In this document: positions 1 to 8,529 of the stretch, one piece after another | Layout of the letters: each line of letters begins with the position of its first letter | Position numbering within the stretch: the stretch's first letter is position 1 | Assembly: GCA_026707225.1 (NCBI GenBank) | Contig: JAPOXG010000022.1 | Span: forward strand, 1-64,000 | Direction of reading: 5' to 3' | DNA from: Chloroflexota bacterium | GTDB taxonomy: Bacteria > Chloroflexota > Anaerolineae > Aggregatilineales > Phototrophicaceae | DNA: 64,000 nt | The notes under the pieces: generated by a model | Database searches by the model: none | The model's input: the letters and a program-made list of their open reading frames with translations, nothing else | What the model was told of the DNA's origin: nothing | Program-made: the position numbers and the translations under genes

Positions 1-657
1 TACGGAAATCGTATCGGCTATCTCCATCACTTCGCGCAATTTGTGCAGGATGAGCATCAGCGTCACGCCCGCGTCGCTCAGCTGTTTCAATCTAGTGAAG
101 AGACGATCAACGCCGCTGGGGGACAGCAAGGCGGTTGGTTCATCCAGGATTAGAAATTGCGCCTGCCCGGCGAGGGCGCGCAGGATCTCCAGAGACTGTA
201 TAAGCTCTATCGGCAGGCTGTGGATTCGCGAATTTGGCGACGCGCTGATGTCAGCGAGCTGCAATTCGCGCAGCCAGGACGCGGCCAACTGCCTGCCTGA
301 ATAGAATGCGCCCGCGTATTTGCGCGCGGAAACCAGCTCCAGCGCCTCGGCCACAGTGAAATTCGGCGGCAGGGTGAAGCGCTGATGGACGATATCCAGC
401 CCGAGCTCGCGTACAAGCTGGTCCGTTGCATCGCGCACTGCTGTGCCGCGAATCCAGAAGCGGCCGCCCTGAGGCTGGATGATGCCGGCCAAGACGCGAG
501 CAAGGGAAGTCTTGCCCGCGCCGTTTTGACCGACCAGAACATGGATTCCGGCTTTATGAAAGGACAGCGATGTCGGATGCAGCGCCTGAACATCGCCATA
601 AGCGACGGCGATATCTTCGCAGCGCAGGACGATCTCGCCGCTAGCCGCCGCCGTCAT
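1..657 (-). CDS. ABC transporter ATP-binding protein, BMP/nucleoside (YufO/NupO-like) or CUT2 type, truncated by window edge
   Basis: Hand translation from ATG at 657 (not in ORF track because it lacks a stop in the window): MTAAASGEIVLRCEDIAVAYGDVQALHPTSLSFHKAGIHVLVGQNGAGKTSLARVLAG...FLILDEPTALLSPSGVDRLF...LILHKLREVMEIADTISV. Walker A GQNGAGKTS, Walker B/Glu LILDEPT and H-loop HK are present. Start overlaps the stop of the BMP gene. Confidence 0.85.
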   Translation of the reverse strand, partial: MTAAASGEIVLRCEDIAVAYGDVQALHPTSLSFHKAGIHVLVGQNGAGKTSLARVLAGIIQPQGGRFWIRGTAVRDATDQLVRELGLDIVHQRFTLPPNFTVAEALELVSARKYAGAFYSGRQLAASWLRELQLADISASPNSRIHSLPIELIQSLEILRALAGQAQFLILDEPTALLSPSGVDRLFTRLKQLSDAGVTLMLILHKLREVMEIADTISV

Positions 658-1690
658 CCCGCGCCATTCTTTCTTGGTTGTCCTCTTCGACTACGAAGTC
701 GCCGTTGGTGATGTCTTCGACCAGCGCCTCGACCGCCTCAAGCGATGCTTCCGCCCGTTCGCGGCGTTCGTCGGTGGTCGCTTCCAGAAACGCTTCCGGG
801 ATATGGAAGCTGATCTCGCCCGACTGCACATTGCCGTAGCGGAAGCCGCCGCGCGTCTCCGGATTCATCGCCAGTTCAATCTCCTGCATGATCGTCTTTT
901 CCCATTCTATCAAGACCAGAATGGCGACGTTAGCCGGCGCCTGCTCCACCAGTGGCGCGGAGGCGACCATGACCAGCGCGTCGTTGTCGGAAGCGGCTTC
1001 GACCACGCCGATGTCGCTGGCGGCGGCGCCCGTGAAGATGAAATCGACGCCGCTGCTGTAGAGCCCGGCAGCCAGTTCGCGGCCTTTGACCGGGTCTTCA
1101 AAAGACTCAATGAAGACCGCCGTCGTTTCGATATCAGGGTTGATAGAATGGGCGCCGTCGGTGAAGGCGTTGAAGTCAGCCCAGGCGAAAGGCAGCGGCA
1201 CGCCACCGGTATAGCCAAGCTGGTTGGATTCGGTCAGGTGCGCGGCATAAACGCCACCGACATAAGCGCCTTCGAAGAATTGATACTCCATGAGCTGGAC
1301 GTTGTCTGGCTGCTCGTCGCCGCTTGGCAGCCCGACGATGGTCACAAAGGTCGTATCGGGGAAGTCGGGCGCGATAATCCAGGAGGTCGCGCCCATGGCG
1401 TAGAAGGTGGAAACGATGATGTCGACGCCGGTACGCGCCAGGTTGCGCAGCGTCAATTCAAAGGTCGCGGGGTCCAGCGCTTCGAGGAATTGCGTCTCGA
1501 CGCCGAATTCCTCAGCCGCCATATCCAGCCCGGCGATCAAACCATCGATGGGTCCGTTGTCCCCCGCCGCCTGCGTGGCAACGAGCGCTACCCGTATGGA
1601 GTCATCTTGCGCATTTGCAGCGCCAATGGCAATGGCAAGTATGCCTAAGAACAGCAACAGTCGCGGCACAGGAGTCATTAAGATTTTCAT
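641..1690 (-). CDS. BMP-family (basic membrane protein/PnrA-like) substrate-binding protein
   Basis: Sec-type signal peptide MKILMTPVPRLLLFLGILAIAIGAANAQDD, then BMP-like fold (VALVATQAAGDNGPIDGLIAGLDMAAEEFGVE...GVYAAHLTESNQLGYTGG). Start moved to the internal ATG at 1690. Overlaps the ATPase gene. Confidence 0.85.
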   Translation of the reverse strand: MKILMTPVPRLLLFLGILAIAIGAANAQDDSIRVALVATQAAGDNGPIDGLIAGLDMAAEEFGVETQFLEALDPATFELTLRNLARTGVDIIVSTFYAMGATSWIIAPDFPDTTFVTIVGLPSGDEQPDNVQLMEYQFFEGAYVGGVYAAHLTESNQLGYTGGVPLPFAWADFNAFTDGAHSINPDIETTAVFIESFEDPVKGRELAAGLYSSGVDFIFTGAAASDIGVVEAASDNDALVMVASAPLVEQAPANVAILVLIEWEKTIMQEIELAMNPETRGGFRYGNVQSGEISFHIPEAFLEATTDERRERAEASLEAVEALVEDITNGDFVVEEDNQERMARDDGGG

Positions 1691-1711
1691 TTCGAGTCTC
1701 CATTTCATCAA

Positions 1712-1731
1712 CAATGCAATCGATTACATTG
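1712..1731. promoter_or_regulatory. Candidate LacI-family operator (20-bp near-perfect palindrome)
   Basis: CAATGCAATCGATTACATTG; reverse complement CAATGTAATCGATTGCATTG (one mismatched symmetric pair). Central CG and AATCGATT core typical of LacI/PurR-family operators. Overlaps the -10 of the candidate BMP promoter. Confidence 0.55.
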
Positions 1732-1756
1732 TAACAGTTTGAACGTGCAGCGGCAA
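1728..1756 (-). promoter_or_regulatory. Candidate sigma70-type promoter for the BMP operon
   Basis: Minus strand TTGCCG (1756-1751), 17-nt spacer, TACAAT (1733-1728), upstream of start at 1690. Confidence 0.45.
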
Positions 1757-1812
1757 ACTTTGGTGGGAATTCAGTGTCGCCGCGCGCGCGTTTCCACCCC
1801 TCGCCCCTACCG

Positions 1813-2784
1813 CTAGGGATTCGGCCGGCGGGCGATCCATTGGCTCGCCGCTGCGGATTCTGCGCATTTGCGGGCGTGGAGGGCGGCGCCGACCAAACAG
1901 ACATCGTCGCTGAATCGCGCCGGGCGCAGCAGATTGTCCGGGAGGAAGCCCTCAAACAGAATATGCTGCTCGATCGCCTTTCGCGCCGGATCCAGAATTA
2001 AATCACCCAGATTCATCACGCTGCCGCCCAAGACGACCGCCGCCGGGTTGAAGAGATGCAGCAAGTTGACCAGCCCCAATCCCAACCAGGTTCCGGCTTG
2101 CCGCAGGCAATCGAGCGCGAATTCGTCGCCGGCCAAAGCCGCTTCCCCAACCGCCTGTCCATCGATCGCTTCGCAATCCCGCAAAACCGAAGGTGTAGCT
2201 CCCGCTCTCAGTTGATGCCGCGCCAACTCGCCCAGCGCCGTGCCTGACGCCAGCTCCTCCCAGCGTCGTATGCCGCCGTCGGGCAACGTAAAACGCATGT
2301 GACCGGGTTCAATGGCATGCCCGCTGAAACCATTGAACAGCTCTCCGTTGATGATCGCGCCGCCGCCGATGCCGGTACTGATGGTCAAATAAATCATGGG
2401 GTCGGCGCCCTGCCCCGCGCCCAGGTGATATTCCGCCAGCGCACCGAGATTGGCGTCGTTTTCGACAAAGGCGGGCAGGCCGGCAAACGCCCGACGAAAG
2501 GTCTCGACAATCGGCGCCTTCGACCAGCCGGGCAAGGTCTCGGCTTTGATGATGACACCAGCCGCGGTGTCCAGCGGACCCGGCGCCGCGATGCCAATGG
2601 AAGCCAATTCGTCTTCAGCGTGAATCAGTGATTTGCCCAGGTTGATCAAGCGCTCCAGGACAATATCCGGTCCGTCGCTGACGCGGCTGCGCGTTTCGGC
2701 GCGCCGGATCAAGCGCATGTCGCCGTCAAAAAGGGCGGCGCGACTGCGGGTTCCGCCGAAGTCAATTGCCAAACAGGCGCTCAT
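1813..2784 (-). CDS. ROK family sugar kinase/regulator-like protein
   Basis: MSACLAIDFGGTRSRAALFDG...GIAAPGPLDT...VENDANLGALAEYHLGAGQG...STGIGGGAIINGELFNG; typical ROK phosphate and ATP motifs. No N-terminal HTH. Confidence 0.85.
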   Translation of the reverse strand: MSACLAIDFGGTRSRAALFDGDMRLIRRAETRSRVSDGPDIVLERLINLGKSLIHAEDELASIGIAAPGPLDTAAGVIIKAETLPGWSKAPIVETFRRAFAGLPAFVENDANLGALAEYHLGAGQGADPMIYLTISTGIGGGAIINGELFNGFSGHAIEPGHMRFTLPDGGIRRWEELASGTALGELARHQLRAGATPSVLRDCEAIDGQAVGEAALAGDEFALDCLRQAGTWLGLGLVNLLHLFNPAAVVLGGSVMNLGDLILDPARKAIEQHILFEGFLPDNLLRPARFSDDVCLVGAALHARKCAESAAASQWIARRPNP

Positions 2785-3734
2785 AGTCGATTGATGTATT
2801 CATACAGGCGGCGGTCGGGTGGCGGCTTGTGTTCGGCGGGCGGGCTTCCCTGACGCAGCATCGCCGCGCCAGCGCGCCACAGGACCGTGCCACTGACATT
2901 GCCATCCTGGAAAGCGCGCCAGGCGACGCGGCTCATATCGCGGGCGACGCGGCGATCCCAGTGGGAAACATCCGCGCCGCGCTGCGCATGACCCAAGGCG
3001 GTATAACGAAGGCGAATGCCCGTGCGCCGCGGAATCTCTTCCACCAACCGGTCGACATCCGGATAGGCTTCCGAGGCGACGACTAGCGCACTGCCTTCGC
3101 GAGCGACGATCTGTTTCAAGCGCTCGGATAGCCAGTCAAGTTCGAGCGGATATTCCGGCAGCAAAGCCAAGTCGGCGCCGCTGGCGTAGGCGATCGCCAG
3201 CGCCAGATGACCGGTCGGCGCGCCCAAGGTCTCCAGCAGGAAGATTCGCCCGGGCAGGGCATGGGCAGTCGCGCGAATAGCGGCGACGGCAGGTATGGCG
3301 TAGTTACAGGCGGAATCATGCCCAAGCGTGTAATCGGCGCCGGGCACATCATTGTCAATAGTCGTCGGCAAGACGATGCAAGATACGCCCCATTCCGCTA
3401 GCAGGGGCGCAACATGGCGAATCGTGCCGTCGCCGCCGAAGAGCAGCAGATTGTCGATGCCGCGCCGGCGCATGACGTCGCCCAATTTTTCGCGGGCATT
3501 CGGATCCTGCAGAGCCGGTCTTCGGCTCGACGGCAGGATGGATCCCCCACGCCCAGCCAGCAAAGAAACGAGGGACCGATCAAGCTCCACCAGTTGATCG
3601 TCGAGCAAGCCCGCCATGCCGTTCCGCGCGCCCAGAGCCTGATCGCCATTTTGCCTAGCCAGGCGCGTAAACGTCTCGATGGCTGTGTTGATTCCCGGCG
3701 CGTCGCCCCCGCTCACTACGATGCATGTCTTCAT
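2781..3734 (-). CDS. 6-phosphofructokinase-like kinase (PfkA superfamily)
   Basis: VVSGGDAPGINTAIE, LLFGGDGTIRH, PTTIDNDVPGADYTLG, ALGHAQRGA. 4-bp overlap with the downstream ROK gene. Confidence 0.85.
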   Translation of the reverse strand: MKTCIVVSGGDAPGINTAIETFTRLARQNGDQALGARNGMAGLLDDQLVELDRSLVSLLAGRGGSILPSSRRPALQDPNAREKLGDVMRRRGIDNLLLFGGDGTIRHVAPLLAEWGVSCIVLPTTIDNDVPGADYTLGHDSACNYAIPAVAAIRATAHALPGRIFLLETLGAPTGHLALAIAYASGADLALLPEYPLELDWLSERLKQIVAREGSALVVASEAYPDVDRLVEEIPRRTGIRLRYTALGHAQRGADVSHWDRRVARDMSRVAWRAFQDGNVSGTVLWRAGAAMLRQGSPPAEHKPPPDRRLYEYINRL

Positions 3735-3955
3735 CTATCGTTAAGCCCCTCCTTGTCGGGCGCCACCCTACCGATGATACCGCATACGTCCGCTTCATCC
3801 GAAAGCCATTCGATCATTCACCGGCGCTTGGCCGGTCTCGTCAGCGCGGCTGTTTGCAAATCGTTAGTGAATGAGATAACCTTTTGAGACATTTCCGGTT
3901 TCCGCGCGCTGGAAGCGGGCGATGTCAGTATACGTATTGTAGAAGGAGACCTACG

Positions 3956-5854
3956 GTGAAAAGAATTCTTGTTCTCACGACACTTGTGCTCTTCGCGCTC
4001 AGCCTCGTTCCCGGGGCGATCGCGCAAGACGATGGCTATACCATCGCCTTCGTTCCGGGTGTCAATCCGGATCCGTTTTACATCACCATGTCAACCGGTG
4101 TGAATCAGGCTGCTGTAGACCTGGGGCTGACGGTCATTCAGCAGGACCCCGAGCGATTTGATGTCACCGTCTCTGCGCCGATCATCGAAGCGCTGATCGC
4201 CCGCGGCGATATCGACGCTCTGGTCACGGCGCCGAACGACAAAGAACAGTCGATACCGGTGCTGCAGGCGGCGCATGACGCCGGCATTGTTGTGCTGACG
4301 GTCGATACTTTCATCGGCGATGGCAACTATGCCGATGGCGAAGTCACCTTCCCGATCTCCTACATCGGCTCGGACAATACGCAGGGCGGCTACATCGCCT
4401 GCTCGGCGCTGGCGGACAAGCTGGGCGCAGGCGCCAAGATTTACGTCACCAACACGCGCCCGGGCATCAGCACGACCGACCAGCGTGAAGAAGGCTGTCT
4501 AGCCGCGGCTGAGGCTAGCGGTTTGGTCGTAGCTCGCGTCGATTACAACGAGAACAGCGCCGATACCGCGCAAGCGCAGACGGCGGCTGTCTTGCAGGCG
4601 AATCCAGATATTGTCGGCATGTTCGCCACCAATACCTTCGGCGCGCTCGGCGCTGGCACGGCGATTCAGAACGCAGGTTTGCAAGGCGCGGTGGAAGTGG
4701 CGCTCTTTGACGCCAGCGAAGAAAACATCGGCTTCCTGAACGATGGCATCGTCTCGCTCGTGATCGCGCAGAAGCCGGCCGACATGGGTTATCTCGGCGT
4801 CGCCTTGGCCACCGCCTATCTCGATGGCGTAGGCAGCATCCCGGCGCGCATTGGCACCGGTTACGCCGTCATCACCGCCGACAACGTAGACGATCCGGAT
4901 GTGGCTCGCTTCATCTACACCAGCAACACCAGCGATCCGGCGCCGGCGCTGGACGAGAGCTATAACCTGGCTTTCGTGCCTGGCGTGAATCCCGATCCCT
5001 TCTACATCACCATGTCGCGCGGGGTCTATGGCGCGGCCGGTCGCTTGGGCATCAACGTCATCCAGCAGGATCCGGAGCGCTTTGACGTCACCGTTTCCGC
5101 GCCGATAATCGAAGCGCTGATCGCGCGCGGCGACATCAGCTCGCTGGTGACGGCGCCGAATGACAAGGAACAGTCGATCCCGGTGCTGCAAGACGCGCAT
5201 GACGCCGGCATCGCGGTCCTGACGGTCGATACCTTCATCGGCGATGGCAACTACGCCGATGGCGAGGTCACCTTCCCCTTGAGCTATATCGGCTCGGACA
5301 ATGTAGAAGGCGGCCGCATCGCTTGTTCGGCTTTGGCGGACAAGCTGGGCGAAGGCGCGAAGATCTACGTCACCAACACGCGCCCGGGCATCAGCACGAC
5401 AGATCAGCGCGAGGAAGGCTGCCTGGCGGCGGCTGAGGCTGGCGGACTGATCGTCGCCCGCGTCGATTACAACGAGAACAGCGCTGATATGGCGCAGCAG
5501 CAGACGGCGGCTGTCTTGCAAGCGAATCCCGATATCGTTGGCATGTTCGCCACCAATACTTTCGGCGCTTTGGGCGCGGGCGCGGCCATCCAGAATGCCG
5601 GCTTGCAAGGCGCGGTGGAAGTGGCTCTGTTTGACGCCAGCGAAGAGAACATCGGCTACTTGCGCGACGGCATCGTTTCGCTGGTGATCGCGCAGAAGCC
5701 GGCCGACATGGGCTACCTCGGCGTGATCGCGCAGGCGGCCAACTTGCGCGGCGTGACCTCAATGCCGGCGCGCGTCGGCACTGGTTACGCGGTCATTACC
5801 ATCGACAACGTAGACGATCCGGATGTCGCGCGTTTCATCTACACGGCGGGCTAG
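3956..5854 (+). CDS. CUT2-type sugar-binding protein consisting of two tandem periplasmic-binding domains
   Basis: GTG start after AGAAGGAGAC; signal peptide VKRILVLTTLVLFALSLVPGAIAQDDG. Two copies of Y-(T/N)-(I/L)-AFVPGVNPDPFYITMS...RFIYT with 308-codon periodicity. Confidence 0.9.
   Translation: MKRILVLTTLVLFALSLVPGAIAQDDGYTIAFVPGVNPDPFYITMSTGVNQAAVDLGLTVIQQDPERFDVTVSAPIIEALIARGDIDALVTAPNDKEQSIPVLQAAHDAGIVVLTVDTFIGDGNYADGEVTFPISYIGSDNTQGGYIACSALADKLGAGAKIYVTNTRPGISTTDQREEGCLAAAEASGLVVARVDYNENSADTAQAQTAAVLQANPDIVGMFATNTFGALGAGTAIQNAGLQGAVEVALFDASEENIGFLNDGIVSLVIAQKPADMGYLGVALATAYLDGVGSIPARIGTGYAVITADNVDDPDVARFIYTSNTSDPAPALDESYNLAFVPGVNPDPFYITMSRGVYGAAGRLGINVIQQDPERFDVTVSAPIIEALIARGDISSLVTAPNDKEQSIPVLQDAHDAGIAVLTVDTFIGDGNYADGEVTFPLSYIGSDNVEGGRIACSALADKLGEGAKIYVTNTRPGISTTDQREEGCLAAAEAGGLIVARVDYNENSADMAQQQTAAVLQANPDIVGMFATNTFGALGAGAAIQNAGLQGAVEVALFDASEENIGYLRDGIVSLVIAQKPADMGYLGVIAQAANLRGVTSMPARVGTGYAVITIDNVDDPDVARFIYTAG
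4037..4927 (+). repeat. Intragenic SBP domain repeat, copy 1
   Basis: YTIAFVPGVNPDPFYITMSTGV...VARFIYTS; near-identical to 4961-5851. Confidence 0.85.
4961..5851 (+). repeat. Intragenic SBP domain repeat, copy 2
   Basis: YNLAFVPGVNPDPFYITMSRGV...VARFIYTAG; offset 924 bp from copy 1. Confidence 0.85.
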
Positions 5855-5874
5855 CTTGCTAGCTCTACGCAAAT

Positions 5875-5948
5875 TGTAGGGGCGGCCCAGTGGGTCGCCC
5901 GCCTACCTCAACAAGCAAATTGTAGGGGCGACTCTGTGAGTCGCCCGC
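5875..5948. repeat. Two REP-like palindromic repeats
   Basis: TGTAGGGGCGGCCCAGTGGGTCGCCCGCC (5875-5903) and TGTAGGGGCGACTCTGTGAGTCGCCCGC (5921-5948), just after the tandem SBP stop. Confidence 0.85.
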
Positions 5949-6041
5949 TTTTGTCTAGCGGCGCGCCCGATGACAACAGACCCGATTCTCTGGCCATGAT
6001 TCATCATAACCTCTCTGCTGCTGTGCTTTTCCCCTGTGCAG

Positions 6042-7241
6042 ATGACTAAATTGCAACCATCGCTCGTCAAGCGACAGAACCTGCTGGTCGGCGCTTTGTG
6101 CACGACCTATGGTCTGCTGTATTTGGGTCGGGTGAATATCAGCGTCGTCTTGCCTCTGCTCGCCATCGAGCTTGATGTCAGTCGCGCTCAAGTCGGCGTA
6201 TTGGGGACGGTGTTCTTCTGGACCTACGCCATTGGCAACTTCGTCAATGGTGAGCTCGGCAGCCACGTCAGACCTTATCGCGTAATCGGCGTCGGTTTGT
6301 TGGTCACGGCGATTGTGAATCTCGTTTTCGGTTTCCAGACATCGCTGCTGTTAATGCTGGTGCTTTGGGGCATCAACGGCTTGGCGCAATCGGGGGGATG
6401 GCCGCCGATCGTCCGCATCCTGGCCGAGCGCCTCGATCCGAGTCGAATAAAACAGGTGTCGACCGTCATCCCATTCAGTTATGTAATCGGCACAGTGGTC
6501 ACATGGACCTTGATCGGGGCCATATCCGCCGGCGAGAACTGGCGCCTGGCATTTTGGCTTCCTGGATTGATCTTGCTGTTGACGGCGGCGCTCTGGTGGA
6601 AGGGAGGCATTGATGCGCCGACGACAGACTCGAAGGGCGTGCGCCTTTCGACGATAATGGCCGAAGCTCGCGGCGTCGCCTTTGCCATGGTGGTAGCGGC
6701 ATTAGCAGGCTTCGTACGCAACGGGACGCTCATCTGGCTGCCGACCTATATTCTCGATAGCGAATTGATCGCGGAGAATTTGGTGGGCGCCGTCGCGGCG
6801 ATCACGCAATTGGTCGCGATTCCGGGCATCTTGCTGGCGCGCCACAGCGTTGTGCGCAGCAACCGAGTGTTGTTCACGGCGGCGCTGTTGCTAGGGGCGA
6901 CCGGGTTTGCTTTTCTCCTTTTGACGTTGGCAGTCGGCGTATCGTCGATAATCGTCTTATGCCTGGCGATGATGTTATTGGGCGGGGCATTCGGCCTGGT
7001 GACGACTTCCATGCCCTTGATCTTGGCGCCGCCGGGTCGCGCTTCGTCGATCGCTGGCACGCTGAATATGATGGCGACCCTGGCCGGCGGCTTGGCCGGT
7101 TTCAGCATCGGCGCTTTGGTGGAGCGAAGCGGTTGGACGGGCGTCTTTGGCGTGTGGGGCATCATGCTTTTGCTGGCTGCTGCCGTGGCCTGGCGCCGCA
7201 AACACGTAGAAGAGGTCCTCGCCGGTCTGGGTCAGGCTTGA
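6042..7241 (+). CDS. MFS transporter (OPA/GlpT-like)
   Basis: About 12 hydrophobic segments; LLYLGRVNISVVLPLLAIELDVSRAQVGVLGTVFFWTYAIGNFVNGELG. Confidence 0.85.
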   Translation: MTKLQPSLVKRQNLLVGALCTTYGLLYLGRVNISVVLPLLAIELDVSRAQVGVLGTVFFWTYAIGNFVNGELGSHVRPYRVIGVGLLVTAIVNLVFGFQTSLLLMLVLWGINGLAQSGGWPPIVRILAERLDPSRIKQVSTVIPFSYVIGTVVTWTLIGAISAGENWRLAFWLPGLILLLTAALWWKGGIDAPTTDSKGVRLSTIMAEARGVAFAMVVAALAGFVRNGTLIWLPTYILDSELIAENLVGAVAAITQLVAIPGILLARHSVVRSNRVLFTAALLLGATGFAFLLLTLAVGVSSIIVLCLAMMLLGGAFGLVTTSMPLILAPPGRASSIAGTLNMMATLAGGLAGFSIGALVERSGWTGVFGVWGIMLLLAAAVAWRRKHVEEVLAGLGQA

Positions 7242-7257
7242 AGAACAGAGGCCTCAT

Positions 7258-8442
7258 TTGCAGACAACGCTGAGCAAGCAGCAGAATATGATGGTGGGGA
7301 GCCTGCTGGTCACCTACGCGTTGTATTACCTGGGGCGCGTGAATATCAGCGTGGTCTTGCCAGCCTTGGCGCTGGACCAGGGCGTCAGCCGCGCTGAAGT
7401 CGGCGCTCTGGGCACCGTCTTCTTCTGGGTATACGGCATCTTTCACTTCATAAGCGGCGAGATCGGCAGCCATGTCAGCCCTTTTCGCCTGGTCAGCCTC
7501 GGATTGCTCGCCAGCGCCATCGTGAATCTGGTCTTCGCCTTTCAGTCGTCGTTGATTGTCATGCTCATTTTGTGGGGTCTAAACGGGGTCGCCCAGTCGG
7601 GCGGCTGGTCGCCCATGTTCCGCATATTGGCGGAGCGGCTGGACCGCAGCCATATCAAACGCGTATCGACCATCATGCCCTTCAGTTATGTCATGGGCAC
7701 GGCAATCACCTGGGTGCTGATTGGGGCTGCCGCGACGGGCGAGAATTGGCGGATCGCGTTTTGGCTTCCGGGAATCATCTTGCTTCTGGTGCTGGTTTTT
7801 TGGCGGGCGGCCGGCATTGACGCGCCAAAATCCAGGTCCGACGGCATTCGCCTATCCACCATGATGGCCGAGGCTCGCGGCATCGCCTTCGTCATGTTGG
7901 CGGCGGCGCTGAGCGGTTATGTGTTCAATGGAACCATCATTTGGCTGCCGACATATATTCTTGACACCGGGCTTATTGCTGAGGGCTTGGTTGGAGCGGT
8001 CGCCGCCTTGACGCAAGCAGTCGCAATTCTCGGCCTCCTTACGGCGCGCGCGCTTGTCACGCGCAGCAATCAAGTCTTCGCGACTGCCGTGCGGCTGTTT
8101 TCGGCCGCGGGAGTAGCCTTTCTGCTGCTAAGCATAACCGCTGGCCTCTTTGCCATCGTCGTGGTCGCCTTCGCCTTGCTGGCTTTGAACGGCGCCTTTG
8201 GCTTGACCGTCAGCGCAATGCCCCTGCTGCTGGCGCCGGCCGGGCGCGCCTCATCAACCACGGGCGCAGTCAACATGATGTCAACGTTCTTCGGCGGCAT
8301 GGCTGGTTTCAGCATCGGCGGCTTGGTGGAGCTCAGCGGCTGGAGCGCGGTATTCAGCTTATGGGGCGCGCTGCTGTTGCTGGCCTGCCTGTTGATCTGG
8401 CGCAATCGGCACATTGAAGCAGCCAAAGACAGCGCGCTATGA
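7258..8442 (+). CDS. MFS transporter, tandem paralog of upstream gene
   Basis: LYYLGRVNISVVLPALALDQGVSRAEVGALGTVFFWVYGIFHFISGEIGSHVSPFRLV; TTG start, 16 bp after the previous stop. Confidence 0.85.
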   Translation: MQTTLSKQQNMMVGSLLVTYALYYLGRVNISVVLPALALDQGVSRAEVGALGTVFFWVYGIFHFISGEIGSHVSPFRLVSLGLLASAIVNLVFAFQSSLIVMLILWGLNGVAQSGGWSPMFRILAERLDRSHIKRVSTIMPFSYVMGTAITWVLIGAAATGENWRIAFWLPGIILLLVLVFWRAAGIDAPKSRSDGIRLSTMMAEARGIAFVMLAAALSGYVFNGTIIWLPTYILDTGLIAEGLVGAVAALTQAVAILGLLTARALVTRSNQVFATAVRLFSAAGVAFLLLSITAGLFAIVVVAFALLALNGAFGLTVSAMPLLLAPAGRASSTTGAVNMMSTFFGGMAGFSIGGLVELSGWSAVFSLWGALLLLACLLIWRNRHIEAAKDSAL

Positions 8443-8529
8443 GCCATCCGCCGCGAGCCCAAGAGATAGTATAATGACGCTTCAGAAACAGAACATTGCA
8501 GGGGCAAGCCACTGGGTCGCCCGAATTCC

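Noticed and set aside
4499-5608. 369-aa minus-strand ORF antisense to the tandem SBP
   Set aside because: Internally repetitive only because it mirrors the duplicated sense gene; low-complexity R/D/A-rich composition typical of antisense frames in GC-rich genes.
6042-8442. Tandem MFS paralogs as a special finding
   Set aside because: Simple tandem duplication of a transporter is common; listed as features only.
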